A stretch of DNA of 64,000 nt from Alphaproteobacteria bacterium (GTDB taxonomy: Bacteria > Pseudomonadota > Alphaproteobacteria > Micavibrionales > UBA2020), in NCBI GenBank assembly GCA_025934695.1, contig JAICWS010000002.1, forward strand, positions 973,043 through 1,037,042, written 5' to 3'. The notes beneath the pieces are model-generated. The model searched no databases. It was not told the origin of the DNA and saw nothing but the letters and a program-made list of their open reading frames with translations. Within the stretch, counting starts at the first letter, position 1. Every line of letters starts with the position of its first letter. Below are positions 51,206 to 59,704 of this stretch, in pieces. Made by a program: the position numbers and the translations under genes.

Positions 51206-51319
51206 ACCCCGGCGGAAGCCGGGGTCTAGCATATATCAGTACTTTTGGCGGCTCCGCACATAAAACGGAACCGCCATACTTGCTGAAATATTCCAGGCCC
51301 CGGCTTTCGCCGCGGTTGC
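51206..51319. repeat. Nested palindromic repeat, family A (copy 4, diverged)
   Basis: Left hairpin ACCCCGGCGGAAGCCGGGGT (51206-51225) followed by CTAG; right end CCAGGCCCCGGCTTTCGCCG then CGGTTGC (to 51319). Between them is a third hairpin (GGCGGCTCCG ... CGGAACCGCC, 51247-51275), as in copy 1, where the central hairpin has a different sequence. Lies between convergent genes. Confidence 0.75.
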
Positions 51320-51327
51320 AATGTCAA

Positions 51328-51942
51328 TTAAATCCCGAACCCGCCCGGTTTCGGCTTGTTCTCGAACTTCTTCGCGAGTTCGAGCCATTGGGCTTCGGTG
51401 ATGATGAGGGTGCCTTGTTCCTGAGCGCGCTCGAGCTTGATGCCCGCGTCTTCGCCGACGACGACAATGTCGGTGTTTTCGGTGACCGAGCCCGCGACGC
51501 GCACGCCCAGCGTCCTTGCATATTCCTTCATGCGCGGGCGGTTGATCGACAGCTTGCCGGCGAAGGCGATGACCTTGCCGTCGAGGCTGGTGATGTTCGG
51601 CAGGGCGGAAGCGGCAGGCGCCTCCGGCGCAGGACGCGCGGCGCGCGTGAAGGCGTCGGTCGTGACGGGCGCCTCGGGCAGCTTCACCGGTTCTGGCTGG
51701 ACCAGCGCGGTTTCGACCAGGCGCTGGCGCAGTTCGGCGAGCGTGAAGTCCGGCGTCAGCAGTTTGCCGGCATCGTCAAATTCCAGCTCGATGCTCTGCG
51801 GCTTGTTGGTTGGCAGGGCGCGGCCGGCCCTTTCCTCGATGTCGCAGGCGAGCTGGCAGGATTCCTTGTCGGCATAAAAATCAGTGGCGGCACCGCCGTC
51901 TTCGGTTTTCCGGGTGACGTAGAAGAACTTGATAACCGGCAT
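51328..51942 (-). CDS. BRCT-domain protein
   Basis: 204 residues. The C-terminal 75 residues are a BRCT domain of the NAD-dependent DNA ligase type: LDGKVIAFAGKLSINRPRMK, YARTLGVRVAGSVTENTDIV and VVGEDAGIKLERAQEQGTLI, then ITEAQWLEL. The N-terminal half (VIKFFYVTRKTEDGGAATDF) looks like a small domain of unknown type, possibly substrate- or nucleic-acid-binding. Free-standing bacterial BRCT proteins without ligase are unusual. Start at MPVIKFF has GAGGGGCC upstream; an in-frame upstream ATG (51972) is less likely. Confidence 0.85.
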   Translation of the reverse strand: MPVIKFFYVTRKTEDGGAATDFYADKESCQLACDIEERAGRALPTNKPQSIELEFDDAGKLLTPDFTLAELRQRLVETALVQPEPVKLPEAPVTTDAFTRAARPAPEAPAASALPNITSLDGKVIAFAGKLSINRPRMKEYARTLGVRVAGSVTENTDIVVVGEDAGIKLERAQEQGTLIITEAQWLELAKKFENKPKPGGFGI

Positions 51943-52120
51943 AAGGCCCCTCTTCTGTAAAAATATCGGCACACCATAGAGGATTCGTCTCGTTATGTCA
52001 AAATTTATTTCTGATGTAAAACAATAGCTTAGTTTATTCTATCGATTCTATTTGACATAACTATAGAGAAGCAGATAAATAAGAGTGGTGAGATACTGAA
52101 ACCCGAACAGACATTGTTTC

Positions 52121-52948
52121 ATGCAACACCGTTTCAACGAACAATCCGCGACCCCCGAACAGCAGCGCCGGACGCAGGAGTTTGTGCGCGAACTCTATAA
52201 TGAGACGCCGGACGTGGCGAAAGCGCTGAAGCTGATCGCCTCAGGCATCGTCCTGAACGCTGACGTCGAGGGCTACGAAGCGCAGCTTCCGCCGCTCGCC
52301 CATGCGGCGGATCGCGGCCAGCTGGTGATCGTCAAGGCCCTTGTCGCTGCAGGCGCGGATGTAAACCTTTCCGGCAAATACGGCGAGGCGCCGCTGGAAG
52401 CCGCGGCTTTCTCCGGCAATGCGGACGTGGTGCGCTTCCTGATCGACAACGGCGCAAAGGTGAACCGGCAGGACCCGAACGGCCAGACTGCGCTGATGGA
52501 GGCGGTCGAGCAATCGCAGGAACAGGCGGCGCGCGTCCTCGTTGAAGCCGGCGCCGATGTGCTGCTGGCGGACGCCAATGGCCGAACGGTGTTCGACTAT
52601 GCCCGCGTGGCGCAAGCGCGGCAGCCGCTGGTGACGCTGCTGCGCGACAAATCCCGCGCAGAGAACGGCGGCGATGCGGAATTCAAGGAAGTGAATATTC
52701 TCGTCACGAACCCCAGGGACTGCAACGAACGCATCCGGCAGCGCAACTGCATCGTTTCGGCAGCCCTCGATCAGGGCGCCCGAGTGCTCGATTGCGACCC
52801 GGACATCTACTGCGCGCTGATTTCCTGCAACGACGCCATCCGCGACAAGCTGAAGCAGAAGTTTCCCGACGCCTGCATCGAAGATAATGGCGGCAGCTTT
52901 TATCATGACTGCGACCCATTTCCCCCGCCGCCGAAACCCGGCCTCTGA
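52121..52948 (+). CDS. Ankyrin-repeat protein with Cys-rich C-terminus
   Basis: 275 residues, no signal peptide. Four ankyrin repeats between about 40 and 170: PPLAHAADRGQLVIVKALVA (then AGADVN), APLEAAAFSGNADVVRFLID, QTALMEAVEQSQEQAARVLV, NGRTVFDYARVAQA. The last 80 residues hold six cysteines (DCNERIRQRNCIVSAALDQG; CDPDIYCALISCNDAIR; DACIEDNGG; HDCDPFPPPP) that may bind a metal or form disulfides. No ribosome site is visible at this start, so expression may be low or the start lies slightly elsewhere. Next gene begins 6 nt downstream. Confidence 0.85.
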   Translation: MQHRFNEQSATPEQQRRTQEFVRELYNETPDVAKALKLIASGIVLNADVEGYEAQLPPLAHAADRGQLVIVKALVAAGADVNLSGKYGEAPLEAAAFSGNADVVRFLIDNGAKVNRQDPNGQTALMEAVEQSQEQAARVLVEAGADVLLADANGRTVFDYARVAQARQPLVTLLRDKSRAENGGDAEFKEVNILVTNPRDCNERIRQRNCIVSAALDQGARVLDCDPDIYCALISCNDAIRDKLKQKFPDACIEDNGGSFYHDCDPFPPPPKPGL

Positions 52949-52954
52949 CGCACG

Positions 52955-53488
52955 ATGTATCTCGATTTTTCGCCATATTTCGACCTGCTGAAGCGCAAGA
53001 AGCCGCTGTCGGAACTCACCGACGCCGAAGTGGACCGCAAACTTTCGCAGCGCCGCGCGATCCTCGACAAGGACCGGCGCCGCAGTGACTGCATGATGGT
53101 GGCGGGCGCCGCCTATTTTTCCTTCCCGATCGCTGGCTTCGCAATGCTGGGCATGGGGCTGACCGGCGGCCTGCCGCTGCTGGGCGCCTTCGGCATCGCC
53201 TATGGCATTTATAAAGGCGGCGAAAAACTGCTCTGCGCCGCGACCGTCAAAGCGGTGCGCGACAAAATCGACCTCGAAGCCGAAGTCGAGGTGCGCGACG
53301 TCCGGCACGCGGCGCTCAAGGCCGAGACGGACCGCAAGCTCGCCGAAGAAAAAGCGCGCGCCATCGTCGAAGAGGCCGCGCGCGCCAAGGAAGCTTTCAA
53401 CAAAGCTATTAACGACGGGCTGCCGCTGGAGCAGGCGATCCAGATCCGGAAATCGCCGCTGACGCTCAAATCGCGCGCGGCTATGTAA
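52955..53488 (+). CDS. Hypothetical membrane protein with coiled coil
   Basis: 177 residues. Short soluble start, two hydrophobic segments near 50-85 (MVAGAAYFSFPIAGFAMLGM, PLLGAFGIAYGIYKGGE) and a long charged helix/coiled coil (about 100-155; LEAEVEVRDVRHAALKAETD, KAIVEEAARAK-like). Begins 6 nt after the ankyrin gene, so probably co-transcribed. No family known. Confidence 0.7.
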   Translation: MYLDFSPYFDLLKRKKPLSELTDAEVDRKLSQRRAILDKDRRRSDCMMVAGAAYFSFPIAGFAMLGMGLTGGLPLLGAFGIAYGIYKGGEKLLCAATVKAVRDKIDLEAEVEVRDVRHAALKAETDRKLAEEKARAIVEEAARAKEAFNKAINDGLPLEQAIQIRKSPLTLKSRAAM

Positions 53489-53541
53489 ATAAAACCCCAA
53501 AATTGGACATACGCGATTCAGCCGTGCTACCCTTGTCCTGA

Positions 53542-54186
53542 ATGAAAAGAGGCGTCAAAAACCGCGTATCATTCGGCCTGAGCCTGGGGTTGTCCGCCGC
53601 GGACGCCGCCACCCTGGCGCGGCTTTCCTCTCCCGAAAAGATCCAGGATTTCGTCTCGTCGCTCGCCATCAACCGTGAAAGGGAGGGCGACACCTGCCAG
53701 TCGGTCGCCACGACGCTGAAGACGGGCCAAGCCCATTGCATCGAGGGCGCTTTCGTCGCCGCCTGCGCGCTGTGGATGGGCGGGGCGGCGCCGCTGCTCA
53801 TGGACATGCAGGCGCAGGGCGATTGCGACCATGTGGTGGCGCTGTTCCGCAGTCACGGCTGCTGGGGCGCGATTTCGAAGAGCAACCATGTCTGGCTGCG
53901 CTGGCGCGACCCGGTCTACGCGTCCTTGCGCGAGCTCGCCATGTCTTACTTCCACGAATACACCAATGAAACCCGCAAGACCCTGCGCAGCTATTCGACC
54001 GCCTTCGATCTCCGGCGCTTTTCGCCCGGCGACTGGATCACCGCAGCCGACAATTGCTGGGACGTCGGCGCGGCCCTCGACGACAGCCGCCATTACGACC
54101 TCATCACCCCCCGCCAGTCGCGCCTGCTGAAGCGGCGCGACACCATGGAAATGCGCGCCGACAAGCTGGTCGAATACCGGGTTTAA
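53542..54186 (+). CDS. Hypothetical protein, possible transglutaminase-like fold
   Basis: 214 residues, no signal peptide. The middle contains GQAHCIEGAFVAACALW (Cys66), CDHVVALFRSHG (His97) and SNHVWLRWRDPVY (Asp123), an order and spacing compatible with the Cys-His-Asp triad of transglutaminase/NlpC-like folds. The similarity is from motif pattern only. It lies 53 nt after the previous gene, so the three genes from 52121 may form one unit. Followed by a family A repeat. Confidence 0.65.
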   Translation: MKRGVKNRVSFGLSLGLSAADAATLARLSSPEKIQDFVSSLAINREREGDTCQSVATTLKTGQAHCIEGAFVAACALWMGGAAPLLMDMQAQGDCDHVVALFRSHGCWGAISKSNHVWLRWRDPVYASLRELAMSYFHEYTNETRKTLRSYSTAFDLRRFSPGDWITAADNCWDVGAALDDSRHYDLITPRQSRLLKRRDTMEMRADKLVEYRV

Positions 54187-54210
54187 TCTCCATCTTACAT
54201 TAAAAAGCCC

Positions 54211-54305
54211 ACCCCGACGAAAGTCGGGGTCCAGTTCATGTAACTTCTACCTCATAAATTTAGCGATAGAAGTTGTATAAACTGGACCCCGACTTTCGTC
54301 GGGGT
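54211..54305. repeat. Nested palindromic repeat, family A (copy 3, best preserved)
   Basis: Left hairpin ACCCCGACGAAAGTCGGGGT (54211-54230) and right hairpin ACCCCGACTTTCGTCGGGGT (54286-54305). Adjacent inner arms CCAGTTCATGTAACTTCTA and TAGAAGTTGTATAAACTGG are complementary with three mismatches, so about 40 bp at each end can pair as one long cruciform, or each end can form its own hairpin. Left and right ends start and finish with the same CACCCC/GGGGTG. Confidence 0.88.
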
Positions 54306-54433
54306 GATGCCGTTGAGGTAACGGCTCCTGCCGCATATCTCATTGAATTCTCATTTTTATCCCCCCAATAGTGCTTGACCGGACTCGCGCGGGTGGAGGA
54401 TGGTGAAGCCCTAAAAAAAGAAGGGTGGAAAAC

Positions 54434-55150
54434 ATGACCGTCAAGGCAGAATGGAAAACAATCAAGGTATCCGACGGGACGGAAATGCGGCTCTACGTCG
54501 CACGGCCCGACGGCGTGAAGGGCAAGATCCCCGCCGTCATCGTCGTGCAGGAAGCCTTTGGCGTGAACAAGCATATCCGCAGCGTGACCGAGCGCGTGGC
54601 GGAGCTCGGCTATGTCGCGGTCTCGCCCGAGATGTTCCATCGTTCCGCGGCCCCGGGCTTCGAGGGCAGCTATGAGGATTTCAATACCGTCATGCCGCAC
54701 ATGAACGCGCTGACCGAGGACGGCATGATCGCGGACCTGAAGGCCGTTTACCAGTTCATCCAGGACGACGCCCAGGCGGATGCGGCGCGCACGGCCTGTA
54801 CCGGTTACTGCATGGGCGGGCGCACCTCGTTCCTTGCCAATTCCGTCCTGCCGCTTAAAGCAGCCGTGTCCTACTACGGCGGGCGCATTCCGCCGCTTTT
54901 GCAAAAGCACATCAACCAGCAGGCGCCGATCCTGTTCTTCTGGGGCGGGCTCGACAAGCACATCCCCTTCGAGCAGCGCCATGAAGTCATGAGCGCGCTG
55001 GATGCGGCCAGTAAACCCTATATCAACGTGGACTTCGCGAATGCCGACCACGGCTTCTTCTGCGAAGACCGCAAAGTCTATCACCCCGACAGCGCACGGC
55101 AGTCCTGGGCCCTGTTCACCCAGTTCCTGAAGGACCGTTTCGCGGCGTAA
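54434..55150 (+). CDS. Dienelactone hydrolase family protein
   Basis: 238 residues. Alpha/beta hydrolase with the dienelactone-hydrolase triad Cys126 (TGYCMGGR), Asp174 (WGGLDKHIPF) and His206 (NADHGFFC). Hydrolyses dienelactones in the modified ortho pathway in some relatives; many genomic members have other or unknown ester substrates. No aromatic-degradation genes flank it, so a broad esterase role is as likely. ATG at 54434 chosen (AAGG 9 nt upstream); a GTG at 54425 is the alternative. A monocistronic gene set off by repeats on both sides. Confidence 0.92.
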   Translation: MTVKAEWKTIKVSDGTEMRLYVARPDGVKGKIPAVIVVQEAFGVNKHIRSVTERVAELGYVAVSPEMFHRSAAPGFEGSYEDFNTVMPHMNALTEDGMIADLKAVYQFIQDDAQADAARTACTGYCMGGRTSFLANSVLPLKAAVSYYGGRIPPLLQKHINQQAPILFFWGGLDKHIPFEQRHEVMSALDAASKPYINVDFANADHGFFCEDRKVYHPDSARQSWALFTQFLKDRFAA

Positions 55151-55173
55151 GACCGTCTATGCTACAATGCAAG

Positions 55174-55214
55174 TCTCCCTCTCCCGCCATTTGCTTTGCA
55201 AATGGGGGAGAAGG
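55174..55214. repeat. Single-hairpin relative of family B repeat
   Basis: CTCCCGCCATTTGC-ttt-GCAAATGGGGGAG (55181-55210) inside CTCCCTCTCC ... GAGAAGG. It shares the CCTCTCCCGC core and trailing GGAGAAGG of family B but lacks the second arm. It sits between the dienelactone hydrolase and MFS genes. Confidence 0.55.
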
Positions 55215-55267
55215 AACAAAAGAAGCATGCTACGCTTCCGCCTAACCTCTCTTAAGATTGACTCGCG

Positions 55268-56692
55268 ATGACCACGCCCCACGTTTCCGCCACCGTCAAA
55301 CGATACCTGCCCTGGGTCGTGGCGACGGCCTTGTTCATGGAACAGCTTGATTCCACCATCGTGAATACGGCGGTGCCCTCGATGGCGGCGAGCTTAGGGG
55401 TCACGCCGCTCAGCCTGAAGGCCGTGGTGGCCAGCTATATTCTGTCGCTTGCGGTGAGCATCCCCGTCAGCGGCTGGATGGCCGACCGCTACGGCACCCG
55501 GCGCGTGTTCGCGACGGCGATCGCGGTCTTTACCCTGTCGTCCGTCCTGTGCGGCATTTCCGTGAGCGTGCCGATGCTGGTCGCGGCGCGGGTGCTGCAG
55601 GGCTTCAGCGCCGCCATGATGATGCCGGTCGGGCGCCTGACCATCGTGCGCACCTTCGCTAAATCAGAGCTGCTGGCCGCGATGAACTTCGTCATCATTC
55701 CCGCGCTCATCGGACCGCTGCTGGGTCCGACGGTGGGCGGTCTCATCGTCCACTGGATGTCCTGGCGCGTGATCTTCTTCGTCAACGTCCCCATCGGCCT
55801 CGCGGCGCAGGTGCTGATCCACCGTCACATGCCGAATTACCGCGGCGAGGCGTCGCGGCCGCTCGACGTGGTGGGGCTAATCCTGTTCGGCGCGGGCACG
55901 GCGCTGTTGTCCTGGCTGCTCGAGATTTTCGGCGAGCATATCATCGACGCCTCGACCGCGACCTTCCTGACGCTGACGGCTGTCGGCCTGATGGCAGCTT
56001 ATGGCGTTTATTCGGGCAAGGCGCCTTATCCGCTGTTGCGCCTCGCGCTGTTCAATATCCGTACCTTCCGCGTGTCGGTCGCGGGCGGGTTTGTCACGCG
56101 CATCGGCATCGGCGGCACGCCGTTCCTGCTGCCGCTCCTCTACCAGATCGGCCTCGGCATGCCGGCCTGGAAGTCGGGCATGCTGATGATGCCCTCGGCG
56201 CTCGCCGCCATGTTCATGAAGGTCATTTCGATTAAAGTGCTGAACCGTTTCGGCTATCGCCGCATCCTCGTCATCAACACGGTCGCGATGGGGCTGACGC
56301 TCGGCATGTATTCGCAGGTGTCGCCGGGCACGCCAATCCCGCTCATCATCATGCTGTCGCTGTCACAAGGATTCTTCAACTCGCTGCAGTTTTCGAGCCT
56401 GAATTCGATGGCCTATGCCGATGTCGACCAGAAAGACGCCAGCATGGCCTCGACGATTGCCAGCTCGCTGCAGCAGATGTCGCTCAGCTTCGGCCTCGCC
56501 TGCGGCTCGCTGGTGACGGCCTGGTATCTGGGCGGGCTGCCGCAGACCGACCATGTGGCGGTCATCGCGGCGCTGCACCGTGCCTTCATCACCATGGGCG
56601 CGGTGACCATGCTGTCCTCCGCCGCTTTCTGGACGCTTAAGGCCCATGATGGCGAGAGCGTCAGCCGAGGCGGCGCCGCCGCCGAAGCATAA
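55268..56692 (+). CDS. MFS transporter, DHA2 (14-TM, EmrB/QacA-like) family
   Basis: 474 residues with about 14 transmembrane helices. Proton-coupled drug or metabolite efflux. Signature motifs: N-terminal LFMEQLDSTIVNTAVPSMAA (motif D1, LDxTIVNxALP), GWMADRYGTRRVF (motif A), and VLQGFSAAMMMPVGRLTIV (motif B/C region). No adaptor (EmrA-like) gene is adjacent, so it probably works alone in the inner membrane. No clear ribosome site. A terminator follows directly. Confidence 0.92.
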   Translation: MTTPHVSATVKRYLPWVVATALFMEQLDSTIVNTAVPSMAASLGVTPLSLKAVVASYILSLAVSIPVSGWMADRYGTRRVFATAIAVFTLSSVLCGISVSVPMLVAARVLQGFSAAMMMPVGRLTIVRTFAKSELLAAMNFVIIPALIGPLLGPTVGGLIVHWMSWRVIFFVNVPIGLAAQVLIHRHMPNYRGEASRPLDVVGLILFGAGTALLSWLLEIFGEHIIDASTATFLTLTAVGLMAAYGVYSGKAPYPLLRLALFNIRTFRVSVAGGFVTRIGIGGTPFLLPLLYQIGLGMPAWKSGMLMMPSALAAMFMKVISIKVLNRFGYRRILVINTVAMGLTLGMYSQVSPGTPIPLIIMLSLSQGFFNSLQFSSLNSMAYADVDQKDASMASTIASSLQQMSLSFGLACGSLVTAWYLGGLPQTDHVAVIAALHRAFITMGAVTMLSSAAFWTLKAHDGESVSRGGAAAEA

Positions 56693-56730
56693 AAAAACCG
56701 GCGGCGCATGTTGCTGCCGCCGGCTCTTTC
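56691..56730. terminator. Bidirectional terminator between convergent genes
   Basis: Stem CCGGCGGC / GCCGCCGG (56698-56705, 56716-56723). On the minus strand it is followed by a perfect T7 run and ends transcription of the His-rich gene; on the plus strand a shorter T-tract serves the MFS gene. Confidence 0.8.
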
Positions 56731-56745
56731 CTGAAAACTTACGAA

Positions 56746-57024
56746 TTAGTGATGTTCGTGTTCTTCGGCTTCATGATGCTCGTCATAGTCGATCGCCGCA
56801 TGGAGCTCGCCCAGCGCGGTATCGATCGCCTTGATCGCCGCGACGCGGTGTCCACCGTAATCATGCGCGGCATGCTCGAGGTCCGATTTCGCATGCTCGA
56901 GCTTTTCCCGCGCCTTGTGCAGCTCGGGATGATGCTCGTGATGCATGTCGGCCAGCGTCTGCGTGGAAATGGCGAGGCCGGCCGCGAACACGATCGCCGT
57001 TGCAGTGCCCAGAAGTTTTTTCAT
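56746..57024 (-). CDS. His-rich small periplasmic protein
   Basis: 92 residues. Signal peptide (MKKLLGTATAIVFAAGLAIS, cleavage near TLA). The mature part is one or two amphipathic helices with 19 or so histidines, beginning DMHHEHHPELHKAREKLEHA and ending in DEHHEAEEHEHH. This resembles periplasmic metal-sequestering or metal-chaperone proteins (Zn, Ni, Cu), but could also be a coiled-coil filler. Strong GGAGAAAATCAC leader. Monocistronic with its own terminator. No metal-transport gene is next to it. Confidence 0.85.
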   Translation of the reverse strand: MKKLLGTATAIVFAAGLAISTQTLADMHHEHHPELHKAREKLEHAKSDLEHAAHDYGGHRVAAIKAIDTALGELHAAIDYDEHHEAEEHEHH

Positions 57025-57167
57025 GTGATTTTCTCCAATATGAATGGGATGGGACGCCGCCCTGACCCGCGGCTGTTCAAGTAACTCTATTGAGTATGGT
57101 GACGGCGTCAAGTATCCCGACCCGAAAGGGGGATGCCGTGGCGCATGAAACGCACGTTATGGTAGAT

Positions 57168-58004
57168 TTATTTTAACGGCTGTTTATGTTGCGACATGTA
57201 TTTCAGGTAGGCGATGATCAGATCGATCTCATCGTCGCTCAAGGCCTCGGCGCTGAAGCCCTTCATCCCCATCGCCTTCCAGGCGCGCAGGCTGGCCGGA
57301 TCGCGGATATACTGGTGCAGCGCCTTGGGCTGGAAATATTCGACCGCGCTTTTCGGCAGGTTGAGGTCGGGCCCGACCTCGGCGTCGCCCGCGCCGTTGA
57401 TTTTGTGGCAGACCATGCAATTCGTCGCGAACAGCGCGAGGCCTTTGAGCTCGGGCGCATCGGCGGGCAGCAACGCATCGACCGCCATCGCCGGCCAGCG
57501 TTTTTGCGGCGCGGGCGCGGAGGAAATTTTCACCACCCCATAGGGCCATTGTTCGGGGCGGATATCGTCCAGCGCCGGACGCAGCCAGACGACGTAAAAA
57601 GGGCCGGCGGTCTGCTGCTTGCCCGCCAGCTTCGGCCAGGGATGATCCGGCGGCTCGATAGCGAGATAGGCGACCGCGCGCTTATTGCTCGGATCGCGCA
57701 ACACCAGCGCCGCGGGCAGATCGGCGGTGAAACCGTCGGTCGCGACCGCCTGCAGCCCATAGCCCTGAGGCAGCGTGAAGCCGCGCGACAGGACCGCGAG
57801 GGGCAGGGCCTGGTAACTCATCGCATGGCCGTAGGCGGCGTCCTTGGGAATGCTGATGGTCACGGTGGCCGGATTATTCAGCAACTCTTGCGTGCTGAAC
57901 TGCTTTGTGGTGCCGCCGATGGATACCGTCAGGTCCGCGGCGGCGCAGGGACGCGCGAGCGTAAGAAGAACCAGAATGAGGGATATGAGAAAGGCGTTTT
58001 TCAT
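57168..58004 (-). CDS. Periplasmic c-type cytochrome
   Basis: 278 residues. Signal peptide (MKNAFLISLILVLLTLARPC). The N-terminal 160 residues resemble the small molybdopterin-oxidoreductase-like domain (VATDGFTADLPAALVLRDPS; AIEPPDHPWPKLAGKQ) without an obvious cofactor cysteine; the C-terminal domain binds one heme c through Cys196-x-x-Cys199-His200 (ATNCMVCHKI), with Met245 or Met247 as the likely axial ligand (KAMGMKGF). Probably an electron carrier. Lone gene, divergent from the ankyrin gene at 58126. Confidence 0.88.
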   Translation of the reverse strand: MKNAFLISLILVLLTLARPCAAADLTVSIGGTTKQFSTQELLNNPATVTISIPKDAAYGHAMSYQALPLAVLSRGFTLPQGYGLQAVATDGFTADLPAALVLRDPSNKRAVAYLAIEPPDHPWPKLAGKQQTAGPFYVVWLRPALDDIRPEQWPYGVVKISSAPAPQKRWPAMAVDALLPADAPELKGLALFATNCMVCHKINGAGDAEVGPDLNLPKSAVEYFQPKALHQYIRDPASLRAWKAMGMKGFSAEALSDDEIDLIIAYLKYMSQHKQPLK

Positions 58005-58125
58005 CCAGTTATTCTAACGGCTTGAGGTAAGGTCGGGGAGTCGCTTGATTTGACGCTTCCTATTATGGTAAACTGTATCTCTCTTTGAGATAAGCGATTG
58101 TAATTCAAAAGTTTTCGGGCGGTGT

Positions 58126-59184
58126 ATGGCGCTTTTCAAGAAACTTTCGCAGATATTTGGCGGTCACTCCGATCCGGCTCCGTCCGCGCCGCCGCCGGTC
58201 GAGGAAATCCGCCTCGACCAGAACCTCAGCGAAGAACAGAATATCGCGAACATCCAGCGCGCACTCGGCACCGGCGCGAACATCAACAGCAAGGAATGGG
58301 CCCGCCAGTCGCCGCTTTGCGTCGCGGCGGCGCTCGGCATGGAGAAGGTCGCGGCCTTCCTGCTCGATCACGGCGCCGACCTCAACCCCAAGGGCGAGCA
58401 GACACCGTTCATGTCGGCAGCGGCGACGTTCCGTCCGGACATGATGAAATTCCTTGTCGACCGCGGCGCGGATCCCAAACAGCCCGACAGCATTCCGCAG
58501 GACGCGATGACGAAATTCCTGCTCGGCGCCGACTGGCAGCACAAGGACGAGCCCGATTTCAAGGAGCGCGACCGTGCCTGCATGCAGTTCCTGCTCGACC
58601 GCGGGCTGACACCGCCCGACTGGGCGAAGCGAAAAGCCTATACCGAACGCGAGGGGCTGCGGTCTTTCTTTCCCGATCTCGGCGATGTGAAGAAAATGGA
58701 AGAGGCGGCGAAGAACGGCGACATCGCGACGGTCCGCCAGATGGTTGCGGACGGCATGCATCCCGACGAGCCGGGGCGCTGCGGCGGCATTTCGCCGCTG
58801 GACTATGCGATCCGCAAGGACAATGTGACGCAGGTGCGCTTTCTTCTTTATCGCGGTGCGGATGTCGAACTGGAATCCGGTGACATGACGCCGATTATGC
58901 GCGCGGCGAAGGAAGGTGCGAGAGGCGCTTTCATCGAGCTGCTGCGCGCGGGCGCGGATACGACGAAATTATTTACCTCCGACCGCTTTCCCGACACGAC
59001 GGTGCTGGAACTGGCAGAACAATGCAAGAAGGATCCCGGCATGAAAGATTTCGCGGAGGACATGATCGCGCAGCGCGACAATCTGCCCCCGCCGCCGGCC
59101 GAGCCGGAGCCGGAGGTAGCCACCGAGCGCAAGATCAGCATCGGGCATTCGCTTCACCTGAAGCTCAAGCCTTCCGCCACATAA
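58126..59184 (+). CDS. Ankyrin-repeat protein (352 aa)
   Basis: 352 residues. A variable start (LSQIFGGHSDPAPSAPPP) and ankyrin repeats from about 35 to 300: RALGTGANINSKEWARQSPL, AALGMEKVAAFLLDHGADLN, MMKFLVDRGADPKQPDS, AAKNGDIATVRQMVADGMHP, LDYAIRKDNVTQVRFLLYRG (then ADVE), MRAAKEGARGAFIELLRAGA (then DTT). A basic tail with a KISIGHSLHLKLKPSAT end. No signal peptide. Partner unknown. Confidence 0.88.
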   Translation: MALFKKLSQIFGGHSDPAPSAPPPVEEIRLDQNLSEEQNIANIQRALGTGANINSKEWARQSPLCVAAALGMEKVAAFLLDHGADLNPKGEQTPFMSAAATFRPDMMKFLVDRGADPKQPDSIPQDAMTKFLLGADWQHKDEPDFKERDRACMQFLLDRGLTPPDWAKRKAYTEREGLRSFFPDLGDVKKMEEAAKNGDIATVRQMVADGMHPDEPGRCGGISPLDYAIRKDNVTQVRFLLYRGADVELESGDMTPIMRAAKEGARGAFIELLRAGADTTKLFTSDRFPDTTVLELAEQCKKDPGMKDFAEDMIAQRDNLPPPPAEPEPEVATERKISIGHSLHLKLKPSAT

Positions 59185-59200
59185 CTTTTTCTGAAAGGTC

Positions 59201-59683
59201 TTAGCCCAACGCGTTGGCGTTCGCGGGAGCGCGCGGCTGCAGCCGGGGCGCCGCGGAAGCCACTTTCGGCGCGGGTTCCACGCCCAGCGCCTTGTCGAGC
59301 GACTGGACGTCGGGATAACTGCCCGAGATGATCTTCTGGAACTGGTCCGGATCCGTCTTCGCGAGGACGACGAGCTGGTGCGCCGCCCCGTCATGGACCA
59401 TCTGGTTGAAATCGAGCTTGGCGAGGGCGGTATTGCCGAACTGGTTCATGAAATTGATCGCTGTCTTCGCATCGCCGCCGAAATCGGCATCGGCCACCTG
59501 CTTGGCGCAGAGCGCCATGTCCTGCATGTCCTTCTTGTCGACGCCCAGCACCGAGAGGCCGAATGTTTCCTTCAGCGTGAACTTGCCCTTGCCCATGCGG
59601 GCAAGCGTGGCGCTGATTTCATCATTGCTGTGCTCGAGCAGCTTCGCCTTCTGCACGTTCTTAATGACATCTTCGACCCGCAT
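59201..59683 (-). CDS. Hypothetical protein (160 aa)
   Basis: 160 residues, helical, soluble, no family recognised. Contains MRVEDVIKNVQKAKLLEHSN, AINFMNQFGNTALAKLDFNQ and a Pro/Ala-rich C-terminus (KVASAAPRLQPRAPANANAL). Start at MRVEDVI chosen because the preceding 59 codons of open frame are AT-rich non-coding-like sequence containing the palindrome at 59705; AGGTCTC lies upstream. Tail-to-tail with the ankyrin gene, 16 nt apart. Confidence 0.65.
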   Translation of the reverse strand: MRVEDVIKNVQKAKLLEHSNDEISATLARMGKGKFTLKETFGLSVLGVDKKDMQDMALCAKQVADADFGGDAKTAINFMNQFGNTALAKLDFNQMVHDGAAHQLVVLAKTDPDQFQKIISGSYPDVQSLDKALGVEPAPKVASAAPRLQPRAPANANALG

Positions 59684-59704
59684 ATGAGACCTGCACCTTG
59701 ATAT

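Noticed and set aside
54187-54433. Repeats could be a CRISPR array
   Set aside because: They are single inverted elements at separate sites, not direct repeats with regular spacers.
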